From Ignavibacteriales bacterium (lineage in GTDB: Bacteria; Bacteroidota; Ignavibacteria; UBA10030), in NCBI GenBank assembly GCA_016192345.1, contig JACPUH010000081.1:1-36609 (forward strand): DNA of 36,609 bases, written 5' to 3'. Shown here in pieces: positions 1 through 8,600 of this stretch (position 1 is its first letter; each line of letters begins with the position of its first letter). The position numbers and the translations under genes were made by a program. Below the pieces are notes generated by a model. The model did not search any database. It saw nothing but the letters and a program-made list of their open reading frames with translations, and was not told the origin of the DNA.

Positions 1-1
1 C

Positions 2-478
2 GCCATCGCAATCCTGAGCCTCTTGTTCATTCAAGAGTCGAACGCCCAGGCCAGTGCGAACCAAACCGTCAACCTGACGGTGAGTGCGGTTTATAAGATT
101 TCAACCTCCGGCAACCCCGGTGCCCTGACGATCAGCAACGGGACAGCCGGTGTGGATGCGTTGACGTCGGTCAGCGACAACTCGACCACCTACAGCATCA
201 CGCAGAACGTCGGCAACACGGTGAAGATCACCGCCTACTTGAACTCAGCTTTGTCCTCCGGCTACACGCTGACGCTGGGTCTTGCGAGCACGCAGGGAAC
301 GAGTGCCGGCAGTGTGGACATCTCGAATGCGACTTCCGGCAGTGCGGTGGATGTGGTCACAGCGATCTCCCGCGGAGCGGATGCAGGCCAGGCGATCAGC
401 TACAACTTCTCAGCCGATGCAAGCGCCGGCACGCTGTCTGCGACCTCCAAGACTGTCACATTGACCTTGACAAACTAA
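2..478 (+). CDS. secreted beta-rich protein, 5' end missing
   Basis: The reading frame is open to the left window edge, so the true start lies outside. The first visible residues (AIAILSLLFIQESNAQA) look like the hydrophobic core and AQA cleavage site of a signal peptide, so only a few N-terminal residues are probably missing. The mature part (about 140 residues) is rich in Ser, Thr, Gly, Ala and Val, with alternating patterns such as NQTVNLTVSAVY and KTVTLTLTN that suggest an all-beta fold. It has no cysteines and no T9SS sorting domain. It resembles the short secreted pilin-like or coat-like beta-sandwich proteins of Bacteroidota in composition only; I do not recognise a family. It ends at TAA and is followed by a strong hairpin. 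Confidence 0.7.
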   Translation, partial: AIAILSLLFIQESNAQASANQTVNLTVSAVYKISTSGNPGALTISNGTAGVDALTSVSDNSTTYSITQNVGNTVKITAYLNSALSSGYTLTLGLASTQGTSAGSVDISNATSGSAVDVVTAISRGADAGQAISYNFSADASAGTLSATSKTVTLTLTN

Positions 479-529
479 GCGGTACCAAGCTCCTGTATGG
501 TCCCGTAAGCTCCGATACAGGGAAGCGCA

Positions 530-561
530 AAAGGGTCACCAACTTCGGTTGGTGACCCTTT
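530..561. terminator. bidirectional terminator hairpin with UUCG loop
   Basis: A perfect 14-bp stem (AAAGGGTCACCAAC / GTTGGTGACCCTTT) closes a TTCG tetraloop. It lies between two convergent genes, 51 bases after the secreted protein and 52 bases before the 3' end of the VWA gene. The stem ends in AAA/TTT on both strands, so it can serve both transcripts. Confidence 0.85.
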
Positions 562-613
562 GTGTTTGTACGACCGGCTCTGCACAGCGAACCATAGCGC
601 GGATTGGTCGATC

Positions 614-1942
614 TTATTGTTTGTTTCGCAGCATCCTGTAGTTCTCGTACTGAATGGCCTTCTTTGCCCGGCGTCCGTCGTCGACGCTGTCTTTCAGCAT
701 CTGCTGGTATTGTTCAAGTCTCGACCGTTGTTGCTGGAGGGCCCCCGCTCCGGCTCCCGAAGGAGCACCGGCGATGGACGCGGCAATCATTGTCTCCGCG
801 GCTTTCAGTTCGACGGCGGCTTCTTCCATATCACCCCGGTCCATCGCTTGCATCGCCTGTTCAACCTTGCGGGTGGAGAGTGCAATATCCGCCTTTGCCT
901 GGATCTCCCTGTCCCAGTGTTTTTCGATGACTGCCATATCGCTCGAATAGTGAACGGCCGCGGCAAATGTGGGGAAATTCTCGAAGAAGCCCGTCCCTTC
1001 GTACCTCAAAAAACCGCGCACCACCGTGAAGGTACCGCTTCCCTCAGGGATATCGAGCTCCACGGTCAATTCCTGCCGGTCGCCGGCGTAGAGATCGCCG
1101 ACCGGTATTTCGAGCCGGTCCCCTTCGATTTTGTGTTCGTAGCCGATGACGTCGACCAAGCGGACGCCCCGGGCCGGGCGTAGCTCGATGCGTGCATTTT
1201 GAGCAACGACCGAAGAAAGAAGGTTGAATTCCCTCCGCATGATCGAGGCAAGAGTGCGGGGGCTCTCGATGAAGTAATAACTCCCGCCGCCGCTTTCCGA
1301 GAGACCCACCATCAGGTTTTCATTGTAATCGACCCCCACCCCCATCGTTGTGAGGGAGATGGATTTTCCCCTGTATCGACGGGCGATCCTGTTCAATTCG
1401 TGAGGATCGGTTACCCCCTGGTTGGCGAGCCCGTCCGAAAGAAGGATGACACGATTGACAAATTCCTTTCCCGCATGGCGTTCCACCTGCCGGAACCCTT
1501 CAATCATGCCTCCGCAGAGGTTCGTGGAACCGCGCGGAGAGACCCGTTCCACAAGTCCCCTGAGTCGATCAGTATTGCCGACCCGTTGAGCCCGGTGCAG
1601 GACCTCGACCACATCGTCATAGATGACAAGCGAAAAGATATCCCCTTCGCTCAATTGATCGATGAGTGAACTCAATGCCTTTCGTGCGTACTCCATCTTC
1701 GCCTGATCGCCCATCGAGCCGCTTCGGTCGAGCACGACGGCAAGATTCATGGGGCGCCGCTTCGACGATGCGATGGATGGGGCTTCGATTGTGATGTGCA
1801 GATAGGCCCTCCCGCCAAGCGTGGAGATCGTCGGGCAGTTCAACTTTCCATCGATGGTGATCCCTTGATGCACCCCTGCCGCTATGGCCGGGATGCTTGC
1901 GATCGCGAGGGCTGCCAGGAAGAATATGATTTTGGTTTTCAT
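614..1942 (-). CDS. secreted von Willebrand factor A (VWA) domain protein
   Basis: 442 residues from the ATG at 1942, which has GGAGG eight bases upstream (1951-1955) and starts a classic signal peptide (MKTKIIFFLAALAIASIPAIA). Upstream in-frame starts would put this leader inside the protein. The VWA domain covers about residues 68-240 with a complete metal site: DRSGS (D72, S74, S76), the Thr in RGSTNL, and the Asp in LLSDG. A beta-rich domain follows, then a C-terminal Gln/Ala-rich helical segment (about 350-442). This is the layout of Ca-activated chloride channel/YfbK-like VWA proteins, which act in protein-protein contacts in the periplasm or at the surface. It is co-directional with and 115 bases downstream of the DUF4139 gene, so probably one operon. 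Confidence 0.88.
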   Translation of the reverse strand: MKTKIIFFLAALAIASIPAIAAGVHQGITIDGKLNCPTISTLGGRAYLHITIEAPSIASSKRRPMNLAVVLDRSGSMGDQAKMEYARKALSSLIDQLSEGDIFSLVIYDDVVEVLHRAQRVGNTDRLRGLVERVSPRGSTNLCGGMIEGFRQVERHAGKEFVNRVILLSDGLANQGVTDPHELNRIARRYRGKSISLTTMGVGVDYNENLMVGLSESGGGSYYFIESPRTLASIMRREFNLLSSVVAQNARIELRPARGVRLVDVIGYEHKIEGDRLEIPVGDLYAGDRQELTVELDIPEGSGTFTVVRGFLRYEGTGFFENFPTFAAAVHYSSDMAVIEKHWDREIQAKADIALSTRKVEQAMQAMDRGDMEEAAVELKAAETMIAASIAGAPSGAGAGALQQQRSRLEQYQQMLKDSVDDGRRAKKAIQYENYRMLRNKQ

Positions 1943-2057
1943 CGGTGAATCCTCCAGTGAGTTTGAGTGAGTTTTTAAGAGAATTGTTTCGAATCTTTTC
2001 CCGCGAATCTTCACCAATCTTCCGACGCTGTCAGTCTGGCTGGGCGGGCCAATTCTT

Positions 2058-3572
2058 CTACCATGAATAACGAATGGTATAGGTAATAACCGCCTCGCCG
2101 TCTTTCTTGATCTTCACCGGGAAGTTGAGCGTCGTCTGATCGACCTTGGTCCATTCGGTGTTGCTTTTCACGATCTCCCACTGGTTCCAGCGCCACGGAT
2201 GCTCGTGCACCTGCACGGTTGCAGTCTCGTCTTTATGGTTGCGGACTTTGATCTCGATGGTTTCTTCCACGATGTACCCCGAGACGATCGACTTGAAATC
2301 CTTCTGCGCCCGTTCCCCGACCAGGTCGAAGGCGTTGCCCAGGTAGAGGCGCACGGGTTCGTCCTTCGGTGTATGGTCGATGGTATCCTCGCCGACGAAC
2401 TGCTGTTTGTCGTCGGCGTCTTGCTTGTAAACCCGTACTTTTCCTTTTGGGAGGGGCATGCCCATGCCGGAGGTCGCGTCGTTTTTAAATGTGACATAGA
2501 CGCCGACCTTGGTGTTCGATTGCTGGCCGAAGCTCCCCTGGGAGCGGTAGGAGTGATTCCGGTACCACCCTCGCCAGGAGTCCGCAAGACCGTCGTACAC
2601 GAAGATCTTCGTTGCCGGAACGGAATGAGCGGAGACCAACTCGATCTGTTTCGTTTCGTTCTGGTTCAGGTCGGTACGCCGCTGGAGCGTGTAGAGTTTG
2701 TACTCGAACAGGTCCGTTTGTGTGAATTGCGGGACGGCGACGTCCGCCACGGCTTGGGATCTCTTGAACTGTACATCGTTCTCGAACTGTTGCTGCACGA
2801 CATGGATGTCCCCGGCCACCAATTTCAGTCCGGCGTTTTTGAAACTTGTGCCGGAATGGTTGGTCAGCGTCACCCAACCGGTCAGGTCGATCTTCGCATC
2901 GTCCTTGCTCAAGGACGCAACGTAGTTGGAACTCCAGGAGAGTTGGCCGGCAAGGTAACTGACTTCGGCCCGGTGCTCCCCCTCTCTGGTGGTCGCCATG
3001 AGCCACTGAAGTTGTGGTTTGATGATAAATCCTTCGGGGAGAGCGGGGAGGACGAGCCTCCCCTCCGGGTTGATTTCAATCCGCCCATGGATCTCTGCGA
3101 TCGTGCCGCCGGTGTACTGATAGTTGATTGTGTTCCCTCCGTAGGCGGGGAGAGTCTGATATCCTGTGGAAAGCAATTTTCCCTTCACCGTGAACTCGCG
3201 GTTTGTTTCCGGGTCTTTCCGGACAAACTCCACTTCTCTTCCCAGATATTTTTCGAGCAGTTTTGCCTGATGGACGAGGTCATATTGATAATTCTGTTCC
3301 AGCACCCTCACGCCGTTCGGATCCGTCAGGCTTTGGAAGAAGACCGATGTGGCATCGATTGTGGAAGGGATGTCGGCAAGTGCCAGAAGGCTCATTCCCT
3401 TGGCCAGTCGCATCAATCGTTCTTCCCGCACCAGGGAGAGGTTCTGGTTATAGATGGTCAATTCGACCCCGGTTCGTTCTCCGGCTGCCGACTCCCTTTC
3501 CTGCTGTCCACGTGCGCCGGGTGTCGATCCGAGAGTAAAAGCGATGAGAATGAGAATGATCCGTTGTTTCAT
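2058..3572 (-). CDS. DUF4139 domain-containing secreted protein
   Basis: 504 residues from the ATG at 3572, preceded by a GGGGGA ribosome site and starting a signal peptide (MKQRIILILIAFTLGSTPGARG). The pattern NQNLSLVREERLMRLAKG followed by LLALADIPSTIDATSV, and later LAGQLSWSSNYVASLS and LTGWVTLTNHSGTSFKNAGL, is characteristic of the DUF4139 family (related to mucoidy-inhibitor A-like proteins). The C-terminal half is beta-rich and ends in IKKDGEAVITYTIRYSW. The biochemical function is unknown. It lies upstream of the VWA gene on the same strand and is divergent from the ECF sigma operon, with a 118-base shared upstream region. Confidence 0.85.
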   Translation of the reverse strand: MKQRIILILIAFTLGSTPGARGQQERESAAGERTGVELTIYNQNLSLVREERLMRLAKGMSLLALADIPSTIDATSVFFQSLTDPNGVRVLEQNYQYDLVHQAKLLEKYLGREVEFVRKDPETNREFTVKGKLLSTGYQTLPAYGGNTINYQYTGGTIAEIHGRIEINPEGRLVLPALPEGFIIKPQLQWLMATTREGEHRAEVSYLAGQLSWSSNYVASLSKDDAKIDLTGWVTLTNHSGTSFKNAGLKLVAGDIHVVQQQFENDVQFKRSQAVADVAVPQFTQTDLFEYKLYTLQRRTDLNQNETKQIELVSAHSVPATKIFVYDGLADSWRGWYRNHSYRSQGSFGQQSNTKVGVYVTFKNDATSGMGMPLPKGKVRVYKQDADDKQQFVGEDTIDHTPKDEPVRLYLGNAFDLVGERAQKDFKSIVSGYIVEETIEIKVRNHKDETATVQVHEHPWRWNQWEIVKSNTEWTKVDQTTLNFPVKIKKDGEAVITYTIRYSW

Positions 3573-3604
3573 ACAGTCCCCCGAGTTTGTTGTAGGTGTT
3601 GAGG

Positions 3605-3636
3605 TTTGAATAACGTCGCCGTTCTTCGTATTTTCG
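3605..3636 (+). promoter_or_regulatory. candidate Bacteroidota-type promoter for the sigma/anti-sigma operon
   Basis: TTTG at 3605-3608 and TATTTTCG at 3629-3636 (one mismatch to TAnnTTTG) are separated by 20 bases. The same 20-base gap occurs in the clearer candidates at 5516 and 30538. It lies 55 bases before the sigma gene. Confidence 0.35.
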
Positions 3637-3690
3637 TTCGTTACAGCATTCACCTTTTGACCATTCATGACATGAACTCTTGAAAGGTAA

Positions 3691-4263
3691 ATGAAGGCCC
3701 CCCTCTTTTTTTTAGATACCGATGCGAAGATCCTGGACCTGATCAGGAAAGGGGATGAGGAGGCCCTGGTGATGCTCTATGAGGCAAACCGGAAGATGAT
3801 CATGGCCTATGCAACCCGGAACAACGGCACGGCAGACGACGGCGAGGATTTGTTGCAGGAGGCTTTGATGGTCCTGTGGGAGCGGGTCCGGGTGGGCCGA
3901 TTCGAATATTCCGCGAAGCTCAGCACATTTCTGTTCGCAACGGCCAAAAATCTGTGGATGCGACGCCTCACGAAGCAGAGGCGGGAATCTCCCGGAATTC
4001 TCGACCCGGACTCTCATCCTGATGGGGGGATCTCTTTGCTGGAGAGTTTGATAGAGAGCGAGGAGGCGACCATGGTACAGGAAGCGCTTATGACCATCGG
4101 CGAACAATGCCGGCAGTTGTTGCTGCTTTTTTATTGGGAGGAATTGTCGATGGAGGAAATTGCCGGCAGGATGGGGTTTGCCAACGCCGATACGGTAAAA
4201 TCGAAAAAATACCAGTGCAAGAAAGCTCTTGAACGTATTCTGGCTGGAGTGATGAAGGAGTGA
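3691..4263 (+). CDS. ECF-type sigma-70 family RNA polymerase sigma factor
   Basis: 190 residues, normal for ECF sigma factors. Region 2 is about residues 20-92, with EDLLQEALMVLWERV and the core-binding STFLFATAKNLWMRRL. Region 4 is about 130-187 (EELSMEEIAGRMGF helix-turn-helix, ending KSKKYQCKKALERIL). The linker is short and there is no region 1 or 3, as in ECF proteins. The ATG at 3691 has a modest GAAAGG site. The stop overlaps the start of the anti-sigma gene, so the two are translationally coupled. The most plausible target seen in this window is the ECF-like promoter at 14008; that link is inference. Confidence 0.92.
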   Translation: MKAPLFFLDTDAKILDLIRKGDEEALVMLYEANRKMIMAYATRNNGTADDGEDLLQEALMVLWERVRVGRFEYSAKLSTFLFATAKNLWMRRLTKQRRESPGILDPDSHPDGGISLLESLIESEEATMVQEALMTIGEQCRQLLLLFYWEELSMEEIAGRMGFANADTVKSKKYQCKKALERILAGVMKE

Positions 4264-5363
4264 TGAAAACGACAATGCAGAAACAGAATCCTCACTGGAC
4301 ATCCGATCCCGATCTGGTTGAGCGATACGTGCTCTATCGTATCGATTCGGCTGAGCGCTCACAACTCGCAGACCACCTTCGGGTCTGTGAAGATTGTGCA
4401 CGCGTTGTCCGGAACGAGGAAGTCCTCGTCGCGGGCATACGGGCGCATGGCCGCGCTGCCCTCAAAGGACGACTGAAGGAGAGGGTGGCGAAAGGGCCGG
4501 GAAGGGAGATATCATGGTACCAGCTTGCCGGGGCTGCGGCAGCGATCGTCGTACTGATCACGGTCGGTGTCCACAACCGGTGGTTCATGACCGATGGAGT
4601 GCAACGATCCCCGGAGACTCTTGACATGATGGAGGAGAAACAATCACTTCCCCTGAAAGAACAGGACGATGCGGAGAAAAGAGATGAACGAATCTCTATG
4701 GATCAGAAACGGGAGGAAGCGCGGCAACAATCAGAGGGGGCCTCGGCTGGTGCTCCTGACCAAAGGAAGAGTGTGCCCCAACGTCAGATGCAATACGAAA
4801 GTACTCCCGCTCCGGTGGCAGAGTCTGTTTCTCCGCGAGATCCTGTTGAACGTTACTCGTTGTCTGCCAAGCCCGCCCCCTCAACAGTCATGATGCTTCA
4901 AAAGAACCCCGAAGTCTGGCTGGAGGGACGAATCCTTGAAGGAGAGACACGGCCGTCGCAAGCGTTGGAGAGAAAGGATCGGGCAGAAGAAGAATCAAAG
5001 AAGAAAGCGGCGGAGATGTCGGCTGCCCGGAGGTCAAAGGAGCGTGCCCGAATGGAGGAAGGGATCGACCTACAGGAAGGCCTTCAATTGATGCAGCGTC
5101 CGCTTGCCGATCTGCCACAATCGCAACAACCGAGGCAACGCAAAGACCCGGAGAGCGTCCCCGCTCTCCTCGAACGCTCCGACAGCCTTGCGCAGTTGAC
5201 CCTCTTTCTTGACCCGCTTCATCCCGAGACCGATCTGGACCGTGCCGCGATCGAGCAGGTGACGAGAGATTCCATCGTCATCGATGTCGGCGCGCAACGG
5301 ATCGGATTCAAGATTCCACGATGGGTCGATGTTCCTCTCCAACTTCGGAAGGGAAGGCGTTAA
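4263..5363 (+). CDS. transmembrane anti-sigma factor with zinc-binding N-terminus
   Basis: 366 residues. The cytoplasmic N-terminus carries the zinc anti-sigma (ZAS) motif H-x3-C-x2-C (H38, C42, C45 in HLRVCEDC). One membrane segment follows at about 86-103 (YQLAGAAAAIVVLITVGV). The rest is a long Glu/Lys/Gln/Arg-rich, low-complexity periplasmic region (about 110-300) and a short folded C-terminus. The gene overlaps the sigma stop by one base; GTG at 4260 would also be in frame, and AAGGAG at 4255-4260 touches both, so the exact start is uncertain. It is expected to hold the preceding ECF factor inactive until an envelope signal arrives. Confidence 0.85.
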   Translation: MKTTMQKQNPHWTSDPDLVERYVLYRIDSAERSQLADHLRVCEDCARVVRNEEVLVAGIRAHGRAALKGRLKERVAKGPGREISWYQLAGAAAAIVVLITVGVHNRWFMTDGVQRSPETLDMMEEKQSLPLKEQDDAEKRDERISMDQKREEARQQSEGASAGAPDQRKSVPQRQMQYESTPAPVAESVSPRDPVERYSLSAKPAPSTVMMLQKNPEVWLEGRILEGETRPSQALERKDRAEEESKKKAAEMSAARRSKERARMEEGIDLQEGLQLMQRPLADLPQSQQPRQRKDPESVPALLERSDSLAQLTLFLDPLHPETDLDRAAIEQVTRDSIVIDVGAQRIGFKIPRWVDVPLQLRKGRR

Positions 5364-5515
5364 CGCCGGTTTGACCCAATCCTGGGATATGTGGCCATGG
5401 ACGTACCTCTGCCCCGAAACGAGGTACGTTGGACCTCCCCTTGTATGAATGTGACAAAACGCACGCGAACGGGGGTGACGCGAAGCACAATTTGGCCCGA
5501 AACGAGACACTTTTC
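5364..5515 (+). other. intergenic region with hairpin and repeated CCCGAAACGAG
   Basis: No gene is seen. Inverted arms ACGTACCTC / GAGGTACGT (5401-5409, 5421-5429) form a stem with an 11-base loop but no T-run; it may end the anti-sigma transcript or be an operator. The 11-mer CCCGAAACGAG occurs at 5413-5423, in the loop and second arm, and again at 5496-5506, ten bases before the -35 of the next promoter. Confidence 0.45.
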
Positions 5516-5546
5516 TTGACATTCGACGTATGCTTTTCTAAGTTTG
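5516..5546 (+). promoter_or_regulatory. promoter of the FN3-repeat gene (Bacteroidota -33/-7 type)
   Basis: TTGACA at 5516-5521 and an exact TAnnTTTG (TAAGTTTG, 5539-5546), with 20 bases between TTG and TA. This fits both the general -35 and the Bacteroidota -7 consensus. It leaves a 5' leader of roughly 110 bases before the ATG at 5664. Confidence 0.65.
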
Positions 5547-5663
5547 TATCAGCATTTCCTCCATAAGTCAGGGTATGTACGAAGGGCGGCGCACCATGCA
5601 GAGTGCCCTGATGAAGGCGGGAGATCCTTCCAATCCATAAGCATCTCAGAGAGATCTTTTGGC

Positions 5664-8600
5664 ATGACCTCCACCTCCCCTCAGAGGGTTTTTGTCTCTG
5701 CTTCCCCGCGTTCGATGCGCGGATGGGGAGTGGTGTGGGTTGTTCTCTTTTTGGCTTCCCTCCACCATGTTACCTTTGCTCAACCTGCTCCGAAGAACCC
5801 GACTGTTTCGAACATTGGGCGGACTTCTGTGACCCTGAGTTGGGATGGTGTGAATCAAGCCGACTCTTACAATGTTAGGGTGGTTTCGGGAACAGATACA
5901 ACCACCCTGAACACCACATTGACATCATTACCACTATCCAATCTTACTCCGGGGAAGACTTACTCTTGGGCAGTGCAAACTGTTGTTGGTGATAGGACAA
6001 GCGGTTTTGAAGACGGTCCTGATTTCACCACCGAATCCGATTCTCCACCGCCCCCCTCCGGGCCTCCCCCGACTCCCGAAGGTTTGTCCTCCACCAATGT
6101 TACTGCAACTGGAGCAACGCTGCAGTGGAACGCGAGTACCGGCGCGAAGTCCTATGATCTCCAGGTCACAGGACCGGGGAGCCCATCCTTTCCCTCCAAC
6201 ACCACCGGCACGTCTGTCAGCGTCACCGGATTGACGGGAGGATCGACGTACAATTGGCAGGTGGTTGCAAAAAATGATTCGGGTGGAAGTGCGCCTGCTT
6301 CCGCGTCATTTACAACATTGGTGAGCAAGCCGAGTGTCGCCCCATCCATCATCTCCCCGTCAGACGGTGCTTCGAATGTGTCGATTGAGCCGACACTGGC
6401 TTGGGGTCCGGTGGCTGGTGCCAAGACCTACACAGTCGAACTCTCAGATAAGCCGAATCTGAATCCCATCATTTTTTCCAGCAGCGGTCTTACAGGAACA
6501 TCAACAGGCGTGGCCGGACTCAAGGGAGAAACAACATATTACTGGCGCGTGAGGGCGGACAACGATGCGGGTGAAGGACCATGGTCTTCAACAGTAAACT
6601 TCAAAACCATCTCCACGCGTCCAACCGCGCCGGCCCTGGTCTCTCCTTCCGACAGGGCTGCGTCTGTTTCCATCAACACAACTCTGCTCTGGGGAAACGT
6701 CCCGAATGCTACAGAGTATGAAGTAAGTGTAGCGGAAGATAAAAACTTCAGCTCGGTCGTGGGGGGAGGGGTGACCAGCCGGACGCAATTTGACCTGAGC
6801 GGACTCTCGTACGACAAGACCTATTATTGGCGCGTTCGGAGTACAACCGTGGGTGGTGTCAGCGAATGGTCGGCTGCCTGGGAGTTCAAGACCGAAACCG
6901 GTCGTCCCGCAGCCCCCTCGTTGATTTCACCTTCGAACAATGCGCGCAATGTTCCTTTGGACGTGACGCTCGAATGGGCCGGTGTAACGGGTGCCCTTTC
7001 GTACGGCGTTCAGGTGGCGACCGATAATAATTTTAACCAGATCGTTGCTGAGGCGGAGAGTCTTTCGACCCATTCGTACGCGGTGAACGGTCTGTCGGGC
7101 AATACCTCCTATCGTTGGCGCGTGCGTGGCCATGGCCCTAACGGGGCAGGAGACTGGTCGGGCTCGTGGAGTTTTGAAACCGCATCGGCTCTTCCAACAG
7201 CACCGGCGCTTTCGCTTCCTGTCGACAAAGCGACGAATGTTCCCTTCACCATCACCTTGAGTTGGATCGGTGTTGGCGGTGCCCAATCTTATAACCTGCA
7301 ACTTTCAACGGACCGTAACTTTAAGACTGTTGACGTCGAACGAACCGGTCTCACCGGTACCACGTTCGAAGCAACGGGTCTTACGGCCAGCACAACCTAC
7401 TATTGGCGCATCAGCGCAACAAATAGTGTCGGAACCGGCCCTTGGTCTGGTGACTGGAGTTTTACAACAGGCACGGGCTTGCCGGCTGCACCGGAAATGG
7501 TATCCCCCTCGAACGAGGCAAAAGGAGTTTCAATCAATCCTTTATTCTCATGGCGACCCTTGCTGGGCGTCCTGTCCTATTCCATTCAGATCGCGAGCGA
7601 CCGTCAGTTCAGAACGATTGTCACTGAACAGAGCGGACTCACGTCCCCGTCATTTTCTTTCACCGGGCTCAACCCCTCCTCGACCTACTACTGGAGGCTA
7701 AGCGCGGTGAACACGGTGGGACAGGGACCCTGGTCTGATGAGTGGAGTTTTGAAACCGGAACGGGGGCCCTGGGGGCTCCTGTGTTAATTTCCCCTTCCG
7801 ACAAAGCACAGGGGGTCTCCACGAATCCGATCCTCATGTGGGTTACTTCACCGGGGGCGCAAAGTTACGCGGTGCAATACTCGACCGACCGCAATTTCCG
7901 CAAGGATGTTGTGGAGATTTCAGGCATCGTTACTTCGATGACCTTGCTCGAAGAACTTACCCCGGAGGAAACATACTTTTGGAGAGTGATGGCCCGTGAT
8001 TCCAGCCGTCAGAGCGAGTGGTCGGTGGAGTTCAGCTTCGAAACAGGGACGGGAAAACTCGGAGCTCCGTCTCCCATTGCCCCGGCGGATGGCGCCACGG
8101 GTGTCTCTCTTGTGCCGACCCTCTCCTGGAGCGAGGTGCCCGGGGCCTCGACCTATGGCGTCCAGGTCGCATCGGATCGAAATTTCAGAACACTGATTGC
8201 CGAAGTTTTGAATCTTGAAAGGCCGTCCTATCAACCTCCGATCCTGGCATCGCATTCTTCATACTATTGGAGAGTGAATGCCTCTGACTCTGCCGGCACG
8301 AGCCCGTGGTCGGTTGAGTGGGCCTTTGTGACCGGTTCCAGTCAACTGGCAGCACCACAGCTTGTCGCACCGTCCAATGATGCAAAAGGGGTATCCATCT
8401 CCCCCATGTTGATCTGGAACGCAGTTACAGGCGCACAACGGTATCAGGTGCAGGTGGCCGAGGACCAAAATTTCAAGACCATCGTCGTAGAACTCACGGA
8501 CATCCGTGAACTTTCCGCGAAAATCCCCGCGTTGGGAGCAAAGGAAACATATTACTGGCGGGTGAGTGCGGCAGACACGGTCACGGGGAGCGATTGGTCG

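Noticed and set aside
2199..3602. 467-codon open frame on the plus strand across the DUF4139 gene
   Set aside because: It is antisense to a gene with signal peptide, ribosome site and family motifs; the translation is Asp/Val/Leu-rich with no recognisable fold. A shadow caused by G+C-rich codon bias.
5544..5663. Earlier TTG start for the FN3 protein
   Set aside because: The TTG at 5544 lies within the -7 element of the promoter; the ATG at 5664 leads directly into the signal peptide.
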